Assembly: GCA_037043235.1 (NCBI GenBank)
Contig: JAWRVZ010000074.1
Location: forward strand, 2,069,501 to 2,133,500
DNA: 64,000 bases
Source of the DNA: Rhodeus uyekii
Taxonomy: Eukaryota; Chordata; Actinopteri; Cypriniformes; Acheilognathidae
Reading direction: 5' to 3'
Made by a program: the position numbers and the translations under genes. A model generated the notes under the pieces. The model saw nothing but the letters and a program-made list of their open reading frames with translations, did not search any database and was not told where the DNA came from. Shown one piece after another: positions 13,501 to 25,500 of this stretch (its first letter is position 1; each line of letters starts with the position of its first letter).

Positions 13501-16500
13501 ATCAAAATGTTGCTGATCTATGTTTCTACTATCGATACATAACCCCTTTTAAGCCAACCCACAAACGCGCAATGATCTCAGATAACTCAGTCCAGCTATA
13601 CTAATCATCAACAACTGGTGCGTTCGAAGAACCGAATCATCCAGATCATAGTTAGCGCGATTATCTCATCTCGGATGTGTCATCTGATCTTGGATGTAGT
13701 AAGCAAGGTATGAAGAATATGGTTCGCAAATGAGAAATGACTTGAGAAATGTACCAAAGTGACTGAGAAAAGCTGTAAAAAACAAACAAACTGACTTACA
13801 ACATTAGCGTTTGGCCATTCAAAATGAAACCCAGAGTGATAATGTCATTGTAATATTTGAATACTTATTTGTAATTCATCTTCTATTTTGCATTTATTTG
13901 GATACTGATTAGTGACTGGTCTTCTTTCTTGCGGTTGTGTTTTGCCTTTTCTCTCATGCATTTATTTAACCATATATATCTGTCTTTACACGAAAGAGGC
14001 TGTCATGTTAGCTGTTGGTTCTTGTACTGTACAGAAATCCTGATGTGTGTGAGCATCATGAAAACGGCAAGGTACTCTGTTACTCTGATATAGCATTTCA
14101 TTTACAACTAAAATCGATCCTATAACTCTTTTTTTTTTTGCTGCCTTGCAAGCTTTGTTTAAAAAAAATGCAAATCCAGTTTTTAATACTGACATTGAAG
14201 CAGCAGCTATTAATGTCCTCCTGTCCACACCCATCTGAAAGCTAGAATATGTGTAGTTCCTGCACTGTCCACCCTGCTCATACTGTATGTGTGGTGGCTT
14301 TCTGTCACTAGTTTGTCAGTATTTTGAGCAGTGTTGTTCTTGCCCCGCTGCAGGAGATCGGTTGGCTGTCAGAGCCAACACGGACCGTCTGTTACACAGC
14401 CCGAGCCAGGAAACTACCTAGCCTGGTGGTCACTTCCTGTGGAACCCCACAGAGTCCCATTTACACCATACTGCATCAATGATTTTGGTCATTGAGCTGA
14501 AGGCATATGGAGATGGCCAAGAGGCAGTAGAGTTTGAGGTGTTTTCAGATGAATGAACCAACATCTAAGAGATTTAAGTGGTTTTCAGCTGGTTTTAATA
14601 TCCAATTTATATGAATTATAAGTGGAAGCCAAACACAATACCAAAAATTGTTTGTTGTACAAAAGTAAAAGAAAATTCTGTTATTTACATTAAGAGCTAC
14701 ATAAGAATCTTAGGTCATTTGCAGGTCGTCGTTCTGAATCGGATCCAGACTTAGTCTTTGACAGAAATGCTGCCGATTATGGAAGCCTGTTTCCACCACA
14801 GTTGAGTAAAAACGTTCTCATAATGACTTATTTCATGTAGCATGCGGAGAGCGGCGGAGCATAAAGGAGCGGCACGCTAGCAACACCCGCTGGTTAAAGT
14901 GTGTAAATGTAACTTTACAGCAAACATGACACATTCTGTAAAACAGCTGTAAAAGTCAGTGTGTAATCCATAATATAATTAAATAACATGAATGATAAAT
15001 TATCAGTATCTGGGATGGAATTCCATAGTATATAGTATTATAATATATATATATCAGCTTTCCTGTAACTCAGTCAGTAGAGCGTCAGTAGAGAGTCAGT
15101 AGACCTGGGTTCGATCCCAGGGAAAGCAAGAAGTGATTCAATGTGTTCCTTGAATGCAATGTAAGTCGCTTTGGATAAAAGCGTCTGCCAAATGCATAAA
15201 TGTAAAATGTAAATATATATATATTTTTTTTTTTATATGAACAAGCAATAGTACAGAGTGGTGATCCTTGGACCTTGGATATAAACACATTTTCAGGCAT
15301 TAAGGGTTCACTCATAATGTGCTGTTGCAATCCACAGCACTACTTTCTCATTGTTTTTCTGTGTAAACATGCACTAGACAGACATGTTAAACCGTTGCAT
15401 TCGCATCACCTGCAACGCACGGCATGCGTTTTAAAGATACCCCACGCTAAATTGAAAGGAAGATTAGCTTTTTTTAAAGTTTTTCCTAAAGGTGTTCCCT
15501 TTAACGTGTTTCCCTTTATATGTCAAAACACTAGGGGAACGCTTTAGCGTGATAGTCTTGTGAAGCACAATCAAATCGATAGCTAGGATAGGATGATGTC
15601 ATGAACCAGCCACTTTAGTGTCTTCAGTAAGCACTGTGAAACGGTCAAAATGAAATATTTCTGGCAGTGTGTGTGTGTGAAGCTTCAAAGTTTCTCAATT
15701 TTGAGATACTAAGTCGTTATTATGAGAACATTTCTCATTATTATGAATCTAAGAATCATATTTTTTACTCAACTGTGGCGGAAATGGGCTTCCATAGGTG
15801 GTGACTGGCAAAAAAACCCCAAAAATCTGGCTGATAAAGAATTAATAAGCCTATTTTGCTCTTTTACTATTCTCAATTAAATAGTACTTACTTTTTATTA
15901 CATTTAGCATTTCTCAAAGATCTGTGGCCTATAAGGGTCTTGACAAACTAGTTGAAAACCACTAATGTAAAGCTCAAAGTATACTTCCATATATACTTGC
16001 ACTATAATTTGAACGCTTAACATATGCATACAGCCAAATGCATAAATCCCTTAAGTATTCTTAAGTTTTGACTATACTTAGCACTAACATATACGTACAA
16101 ATGGATATATACCCTTTCAAAGTATACTTAATTTAATGTATGTGCTATTTCTCTCCAGATAAGAGAGATTAAAATGTAATTTAAACTTGTTTAAATGTTT
16201 AAAAGTTGTGGGTATGTCTTGACCCTCTCACACAAGCACTCGTAAGCATGGACATCTATCGTTGTTGCCATCATAAGCAGTTTGTTGTTGTTGTTCCATC
16301 TCATTCATTTATTTTATGAATATCTAAATTATAATTACAGAGTTTGAAAAATTGGGCTGTGTGCACACTGTGTTGGTGACAAAATGTGTGCTCTTTAAAT
16401 AAGTTTGTCAGGTACAGCTCAGGATGAAGGATATGGGAACCTGGAATAGAGAGCAAATACAAGATATAATCTTCCAGGACCTAGACAGGGCATAATAGAT

Positions 16501-19500
16501 GTAGCCTCTCTTGATCGGCCGATACATGTGGTGGAGGATAAAAGGCCTGTAGGATAACCGATCATGCCACTTTGGGGACCTAGTACGGCCTAGGGGGGAG
16601 AATGACCTTTACCCTTCCAGGAGCAAACTCGAGGCAATAGGGAGAACCAAATAGAGCCTGCAGGCCCCCAGCTCTCTTGATGGACGTAATAGCTAGCAGG
16701 AAGGCCACTTTAAAAGTGAGAAACTTCTCCAACAACTCGTCAATGGTTTTGAAGGGTGCCAGGGATAACTCCTCAAGAACCACTGTCGGCTCCCAAAACA
16801 GGAACCCTGGCTTAGACGATAGCCCTCATTCTCCGAGCACCGCAAAGAAAATGAACAATTAGTTGGTGATTCCCCAAAGGGCCAGGGCTTAAAGGTGTGT
16901 GGAGGGCAGCTATGTCCACAACATAGACCTTATTTGTGGACGAAAAGAGTGTCAGAAAAATTACTTTGGAGGGATTCCAGCACTGAAGCCACCGGGCAGA
17001 TAACTGGATCTACCTGGTGTTCTCTACACCATAAAGTGAATACATTACACTGTAAATCATAAAGTTACCTGGTGTAGCTTTAGTGTTTAAAATGGTCTCC
17101 AAAACCTTGATTTAGAGACCAATACTTAAGAGATGGTCCCCATCAGGGGCCAGACCCATAGCTTCTACTGCTCCAGCCACGGGTGGTGTACTGAGCCCTT
17201 GACCTGAGAGAGGAGATTCCCCCCCTGATGGGAATCTCCCATGGGGGTCCTGCTAGGAGTTCTATGATGTCTGAAATCCAAACTCGGGCCGGCCAGTACA
17301 AGGCTACCAGAAGTAAACTGACCCCATCCCAACAGACCCTCTCTAGAACTAGAGGTGCTGGATGTGTAAGGGAAATCAAAAGCGGACAGTGTGTTCTTGT
17401 TGGAGGTGAAGGGTCAGGTTCAAACCATGGTTTCTTCCACAGAGTCAAAGAAAGAAAGTATCTTCACATTACTATGATCATGCAGAACAGAATTCCCCTT
17501 GGGGTACATTTCAGGGGTCTCATGTACAGCAGACCAAAGGGTAATACATTGGATGCTGCTTTCAGCAGCCCCAGCACTCTCTGAAAGTGTTTCACCAAGA
17601 GGGATTGAACTTCCACCTTCATTATCCAACCCTGCTCGGGGGTTGACAATAGTGTAGACCACCCCTCTGTATTTTGGTGGATTATATTTGAATTTAATTC
17701 TGTAGCCTGTAGAGACCAGAAGGCGAAAATGGGGCACTGATGAGGAAAGCCATTTCCTTCCAAACCAATGCCTGACAAATTCTCTCCATAGCTACTAATG
17801 ATCCGTCTCTTTAGTGTCCCAGAGAGATAAGTCTATAGCACAACATTTTTCTTTAATATCGTTGAGCCTGAGCTGAGCCTAAGATGGAACAGTAGGGCTC
17901 GATAATCTTGATGAGAACAGCCTTTTCCACGATCTCGAATGTCGAGATCGGGAAAGAAGAGCAGACCCCGCTGTGAAGGCTGTGACCGAGACTGCAGGAA
18001 GTGCTCATAGATTTTGCTTTTCTTTTGTACTTCCTGCCTTTCTGATGGCCTTTCGATATTTTACTTGGCCCTGGTCACAACCTCCAGGAACTCCCCAAAA
18101 GCAGTTGGCAAGTCTTCTAAATCCCCTGCCTCAAGTCTTAGCACATTTAGCTTCTAAGAACCAGTTTCAGTGTCGGGTTCTCATCCCAGGTGGAAAAAGC
18201 CATAGGGCAGGCTACCGACACCATTTACATTTATTTACATCTATGCATGTGGCAGACACATTTATTCAAAGCGACTTACATTGCATTGAAGGTACACATT
18301 GACTTTCTAGTCAGTTCTTGCTTTCCCTGGGAAACGAACCCATGACCTTGGCATTGCTAGTGCTACGCACTACTGTTTGAGATACGGGAAAGCCCAACCG
18401 GGAAGGAAACAACAAAGCTGGCTGATGAGCACTGAGAAAGGGACATGGCCGTCTCAAACTCATCAGTCTGCTACATTTGCAATTACCTTGCAGATGCAGG
18501 TCCAGAACCACAAGGAATTCATAACTGCTCAGTCTCATCAAATAAAGCCAAGCGGAAGCGGAGCGTTCTCAGTGGCAGCACCTCAAAGTTCACACAGGTA
18601 GCACCCTCAAGCGCTGCCCGTGCATGCTCTGCTCCCAGTATAACGCAGTGACTGTGTGTCCCCATCCATGATAAATCTGGGACAGAAATACGCACACTGC
18701 CTGTAATGCCTTTCACTCGCCATTTTCTTATTTTTTTATCTTTGGACTTCCACACAGGCTGCATGCACTATCATGCTGGAGGCGTTCCCCAAAGTGTCGT
18801 CTTCGACACAGCACAAATTCCCTCGGAAGGGAACAAAGTACTCAACACATACAGTACATAGTAGAAATTTAATTTTTTGTCTAGTGTCCAGTTATGACCA
18901 TTAAACATGTCTTTTGTACCCATTTAAACTAGAGTTCCATGTATTTCATAACCCCTTCACATAAAAATTCGTAAACTCAGCCAATTGTTGAGATCTAAAG
19001 GGCCAGTCACACAGCCGATCATGCACGAATCACAAATCACGCACAGATTGGGTTTGTCCGTGCTTGTGTGTCGAGAAATTGACCAAAGTATTCCACGAAC
19101 ATTCGACGCACGCCCGACGCATGAATCACTGATGGAGCGCGTCCAAACACGCACGCTTCGCAAATGTTCCACGTACAAGCACTTTCAGAATCCACATTGT
19201 CAGTGGATGTCAGTGGAATGAACGTGATACGTGCGCGGTTCATGCGTGATATGAAGGTGGGGCATCAGTGGACGGATGTGGACGTGCGCGGTTTCGAACC
19301 CGTTCCGACGCATAAGCACTGACGGCTGACGCATGTCCCGCGCATAGTCACGCATACTCGACGCATAAACTATGCACGCCGACTCATAAATAATGCGCAA
19401 AATGTTTTTAACCGTTCAAAACTCAAAATCACGCACAAACCGCCTTCGACGCACATCCACTTACAATCACTGATGGTTCACGTTCGTTCCACCGCCGAAT

Positions 19501-22500
19501 TACGCATACGATGCACGCTCTGTGCAGAAACGAAAATCTGTGCGTAATTCGTGCGTGATTCATGCATTTTCGCTGTGTGACTGGCCCTTAAGAGAAGCTA
19601 ATTAGAGTGAGTGGTTATTTTTTATAAAAGAGGGAGGCCTATATAAGAAAAATAAATAAATCTGAGCTCTGAATTAAAACTATAATTTAGTCTGGCTTCA
19701 AGACTGTTTTGTTAACTACAAAATAAGTCAGATACACTACTACAAGAAATAAATGTAATTCTTCAAGGTTATGAAGTCTGTCACTTGACTGTATGTCATG
19801 ACTGAGATCAGTTTTCAGACACAGGTTTTCCTAGAAACAACCATCCGTGGTGGTTCTGGAGAATAACACACAGCATACTCTTCACAGCAGCCATGAAATT
19901 GGCTGTACTGTTTCATCATCTAGGAATGGTCTTTGAGGAGCATTGAAACTAGAGTTTAGGAGACATTTCTGTCTTTTCAGAATGAAACGACTGAAGGTGG
20001 TTAAGGTGGTTTGAGCGTCTTAAAATGGAAACTCTGAGGCTTTAGTTGATGTATGAGGGGAGTGATTTAGCGTGAAAGTTTAGCAAATGGATTGTGCCAG
20101 CATTTCAGGTGAAGGGTGATTATGTGATTTCTGCACAATTCATCCTCACATATGTCATGAATTTTCACATACGAGTGATTATTCACTTGATTGATGCCCT
20201 TTCTTCAGGCCATTTCTAACCTCTTAATAATTAGTTGTCACTATTGCTTATACTTTGGTTTGGTTATTAAATATCAGTGCATAACTCACACCATGCCATG
20301 CTACAGACATGAAGTAAACTAAAAAATATAATTTTCAAATCAAATCATGAATTTTCTTAGATCGGGCAGATGATAAATCTGACACGGAAAAAAAGAAACA
20401 AACAATTTGAAAATAAAACACAGACATACATTAAGGGTAAAATTCAGATGTAAACAGGGTCTAAATCATTTTTGCATGTCCTCTAGTATTAGTCAAAATT
20501 GCATTTGACCAGATTGCTTTTATAGTATTAATATAGTTAAATGCATTTGAACAGCTACAAAGGACCACCCAGTGACCTATAATATGACTGTTATAGGACA
20601 TATTTTGAGCAAGTGCACCAAAACAATTTTATTCCACCTTTTCCATTTACTTCCTTTCTGTTTGCTTGCAAGCAGCATAATGGCTTATTTTACACTGCTT
20701 AAATGGCAGAATAATTGCTTTACACTGTGCTCCCACAAAAGTGATGTAGAGTGTGATGAAATAAAAAGGGTCTAGATGAAGTCCGAACAAAAGTGGTCAC
20801 AGATGAAAATGGTTATGTGTCTCGACTGACCACTTTTGTTAAAAAGGTTTAAGACTAGAAGGTGGACTCATTTGTCTGCTTGAGAAACCACCTTGCAATG
20901 TTTTAGCAACCATCCAAAGCACCTTAGCAACTATGTTGCAACATGTTAAGAAATAAACAGAAATGCATTTTTTTTCTGCATTCTCAACCATCTTTCATAT
21001 TTGCTTCAGAAAGTAGTGCCTTTTGGATACACTTTGATTTTAAATGTTGGAATTCAGGTATGTTTAGATACTAATATGGATCATATTAGTTCCATTTGTA
21101 CTGTGTGGTGAACAGTAGTCTGTTAATTTGGGAATATGTCACATCACAACCACAAATGAAATAGCGGCACGGCCTAAATCTAGAAAAACTAAACCACCCA
21201 AAATTGAACTGTATTATGGCTGTTATTTTTAAGAAAGCTGGCACACAGTTCTTGATTTGTACTCGTGTTATTGGTTATGAGCTGCTGGTTGGGTCCATGG
21301 TTCCCCCCCTCTCAGCTGTTTGCATTGGCACAGAAGCCCGGGCTCTGGGCACAGAGCAGCATTGCAAGATCCCCATGTTTGAGTCGGGGTGGTGGTGAAG
21401 GGGGTCGGAAGGGAGGGGGGTGCTAGTTCTTGACATTATAAATGGTGCTCTGTTTGAGGTCAAGTGGAGGCCCCGTTTTGGGACTTTCTGGACACAAACA
21501 GGGTGGATACCCAGCCAGACTACCCGTGTGTGTGTCTGTGGGTAGGCGGAGGGGGTGTGTATGGATATATATGCATGCGTGGTGTCTGAAAGAGGGTCTA
21601 TGCCAAGCATACCAAGTTGTTTAAGAGCACCTTTAAAAGCATACCATGCAGGTGCTATAGATTGGAGATCAGATCTCCCACACAGACCTCTGAGATCAAT
21701 GTATAGGCCTCTTTATTCGCATATTCCATCACAGAGGCTTTGCTTTGCTGGTATTTTTATTAACCTAAAGGTGATGTTGAGAACTTGCAGTGTCAACGTC
21801 AACCTACATGTGCTGCTTTTCTGTTCCATTCTGTTTGTTTAACTTATTAAACATTAAAAAAATAGAGCTAGTCTAATATGATTCACCTTTTTGTTGCATG
21901 CATTTCAGCCAGTTAAAGGGTTTGTTCAGTATCATGTATTTAATCACCTTCATGTTTGTCCAAATCCAAATGAGATATATTCCCTTGTGAAAAAGAAGTA
22001 CACTAAATTAAGTACACACTTAAGTACCTAACACACTTAAAAGTATATATTTTTATTCAAGTTTCAGTTTAAGTGCATTTTAAATCATTTTGTTAATCTT
22101 TTGTTGTGCTTTAAAGAAACACAATTGTTTTCATGTGTTAGCTAACATACTAAATTGTCTTCATTACAATACAATCAGCAGAACATTTTAACCAAGACAA
22201 TAGAGCTTGCATATAAGCATCTACTTAAGTTCTAATTAAGTGGGTAAAAAAACACTCTAATATTATATATGATTTTAAAACATAATACATTTTAATTTAG
22301 CGACAATTAAGCAGTTATGTTCCAGAAACCATTGCATTCAATTAGTCTTTGCAGTAGTCTTTTGCAGTATTTATTTTCTTTAATAAGTACTTGTTTTTCA
22401 CAAGCTCAGAAGGGTTCCAGAGTGCTATTTTTTTAATAATGGGAACTGTCAAGCTCTAAAAAAATGTCAAAAGTAGTCCATATGGCTTGTGTGATAAAAT

Positions 22501-25500
22501 CATTCTGAATCAATCAGTCAATCAATCATCAGTCTTCTGAAGCCATTGTTTGGAAATAAAACATTAATTATTCACTAATTGATTCATGTGTTTAATTCAC
22601 TAAACTAAACACATGGTTGCAATCAGTGACTATATATATATATTGATTTCACAAGATATGTGATTTTTCTGAACATGTATATTCAAAATGTGTGTTTAAT
22701 TTTTTTTATCCAAGTGTATCCAGAATTTTTACGTTTTGGCCACAAGTTTTCCATTTGGTTCATGAATACTTATTTCTCGTTTTGTTACCTTTAGAGTTTG
22801 ACAGCTACAGTCCCCATAATGATAAAGAGCGCACTCAACATTTTGCAATATTTCTTTCCTATATATATATATATAAATATTCATTATCTATAGCCTTTCC
22901 CTTTAGTAGTTCATCTTTTCAGGGTCAGCCTGTTATCTGTCCGTGACTCCTATTCATGGGCAAAGCCCAGTGGAAGGATCACACATCACATTATTTCAGC
23001 TTTTATGTTGTGTTTTTCAGCTATAGGTCAAGTGAGGAATACGTGTATGTTCGTGGCCGGGGGAGGGGACGATATGTATGTGAAGAGTGTGGAATACGCT
23101 GTAAAAAACCCAGCATGCTGCGCAAACACATACGACTACACACGGATGATCGACCTTACGTCTGCCAGCACTGTAACTTTGCCTTCAAAACCAAAGGTAT
23201 GCTGTACAACTGATGAATAGAGATTTTTGGCTTTTAGATCTTGTCTTTCCATAGTATATTTTAATAATATTATTAATAGATTATTAATAGAATAAAGTAT
23301 ACATTTAATTAAAAAAATATTATTAACTTTGAGCACATATATTGAATATGCTAGTGTACACCTAAAAGACAAAACTAACTTTCAGCAGAAACTATATTCA
23401 CATTTAAAATTTGATTTTTAATCACATTTAATCTTCTGCTTATTGGTCATATGCAAATATTTAGTAAAATAAAATGTACTGTAGAATAAGTTAATCTCCC
23501 TAACTCCACTTGTCCCTGACCAGCAGTAGCAAGAAGCAAATTTAAACTAATTACAATATAGTACGATAATACTACTAATAAGATAAGGACAAGAACATGA
23601 TTATGCTCCCTGTTCTGTTGTAAAAAAATATTGTCAACACAATAAAAATAGAGGTTTATGATTAATGTTATTATATCACTATTTCGATCATATTGGAGGT
23701 TGTTTAAATGGACATGGTTAACAAAGTCTACACCTGTACTCTCACAGGGTCTCACTTGATATAAATAAGTTTTTTTTTAATTCCCATGTTGAAGCTCTCA
23801 TACTGCTTTCCTTAGGGAATTTAACCAAACATATGAAGTCAAAGGCTCATGGGAAGAGGTGTCCAGAGGGAACTGCTCCAGGACCAGTTCATTGTGAGCT
23901 TGAGGCAGATGAGGGAGGTGAGAAACAAAAAATAATCATGTATTCGAAAGAAGTTACATTTATTTGATCATAAATACATTAAAACTGTAATAATATTATT
24001 ACGTTATAAAAAACAACTTCTTTAAATTTTATTTCATTTCCTGTTATGGCAAAGCGGAATTTTTAGGAGCCATGTACATTTTATTTCATTTCAGACACAC
24101 TCTATCTGAAATATTAGTTACTCAGTAACTTGTTTTTATTGTACTGTTAGTGGAAAGCATTAAAACTGTCAAATTATGTGATGCATAGATTAATCTGATT
24201 ATTGTGGCATATAGATTACTTAATCCATGATTGAACTGTTTAAATATATTTGTCTTTTTGTGTGTCTGTGATTTAATCATATCCAATGAAAGCTGATACA
24301 GTGACTCTCTTATGCTGTAGATGACAGTGAGAAACGTTTCATTGAGACGGATCTGGTAGAGGAGCACCAATTCTCAGATGCAGAGGAGACAGATGTAGAC
24401 GAGGCTGATGATAATGATGAAGGTGACGAGCAAACTTCATGCTCCTCTTCATCGTCTAAGAGTACATCTCTCTCCAGAGATAATTCGAGCTTCTGTGACA
24501 TCTCAGCCCTTTCAAACCCAGGCTGGGAACAACATCCCAAACCGCTTGTCAGTATGAGCCCCCGAAAACCAAGCCACTATGCAGAAGCTGCCTCTCCGAA
24601 GACTACAAAGTCTATAGTAACCCTTCCACACCTCAAACCCACCACAGGGAAATGCTCGTCCCCCATCCGCAGCCTGTCTCCTGGCCTGCAAATGTCCCCT
24701 GCATTACCGCAGTCTCCCCAACAAGATATGTCCCCTCAACGAGACATGTCCCCTCTATGCTGTCATTCTCCGAGACATAGTCTCTCTCCATCATCCTGCC
24801 TGTCTTCTTTGTCTCCTAAACAACCAGCCTCATCGTTCCCAGAGAGACACATGTCCCCCATCAGAGCCTTGTCGCCCATACAACCTTCGTCTCACGGTTG
24901 TCCACTTGCATTGACTGTTGGGGCCAGTGTGACTGTTCAGTTCCAAGCTGATAGACCCAGAGATTCTACAAAAGTCTCACCCAACAGATTAAACGTCAAT
25001 ACCAAACTGGTGAGTGTCTTTATGTAGCTCTTTCATACTGAATGTGAGAAGGAACAAGTAACCACAATACTGATAAAAGACTGAAAACGATTTTTTCTAG
25101 TTTGAAAATGTTGTTTTGTTCAGTTTGTCTAAAAGCAAATTACACTCCCCATAGAAAACAAAACAAAACAATTTAAACAGTATTTTCATTTGACAACAGA
25201 GTGTTGATGTGCAGAACAGACAATGGCTAGCTTTACTGACTGCAGATGTTACTGTGGGCTTTATTCATTTTTCTGAATATTTTTTTTTTTAACTTTTTTA
25301 CTATATAGCTAAGTATCTTCTGAGAAAATTACAAATATAGAAAATTCAAATTATAGTTAATTCAAACTCTTAATAAAATAAAAATAAAATGTAATTATAT
25401 TTTAAATATTATAAATGGGAATACATAAATAACAATCACTGACACACAATTATTAGTTTTTCTAAGATGTTTTCTCAGGTGTTTATAGTTTAACGCAAAC

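Larger units (their letters stand above)
12142..13724 (+). mobile_element. PIF/Harbinger transposon, decayed
   Basis: The ends share catattcttc (12146 onward) with the complement of gaagaatatg (13712-13721). Inside lie a HARBI1-like transposase relic on plus and a Myb-like partner relic on minus. This convergent two-gene arrangement is standard for Harbinger elements. It sits inside the Tc1/mariner-like MITE, so it arrived later. A three-base target duplication could not be settled. Confidence 0.7.
11450..13777. mobile_element. Tc1/mariner-like MITE, split by a Harbinger element
   Basis: The left end reads TACAGTTTTTCTCAGTCACT and the right end is its complement (gtgactgagaaaagctgta, ending at 13777). 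Both end in TA, as expected for Tc1/mariner target sites. A second copy lies at 30274-30967 with the same inner wording (aaactacttgttcaacctc, gcaaatgctttggt, gacacaaggactta). The middle is replaced by a 1.6-kb Harbinger element. No transposase of its own is seen. Confidence 0.65.

Noticed and set aside
13986..14234. 82-residue minus-strand frame
   Set aside because: No domain, lies inside a hivep3 intron and includes a homopolymer-encoded Lys run.
15056..15213. tRNA gene suggested by a box B
   Set aside because: No cloverleaf can be drawn, box A is weak, and a SINE tail follows; copies occur elsewhere in the window.
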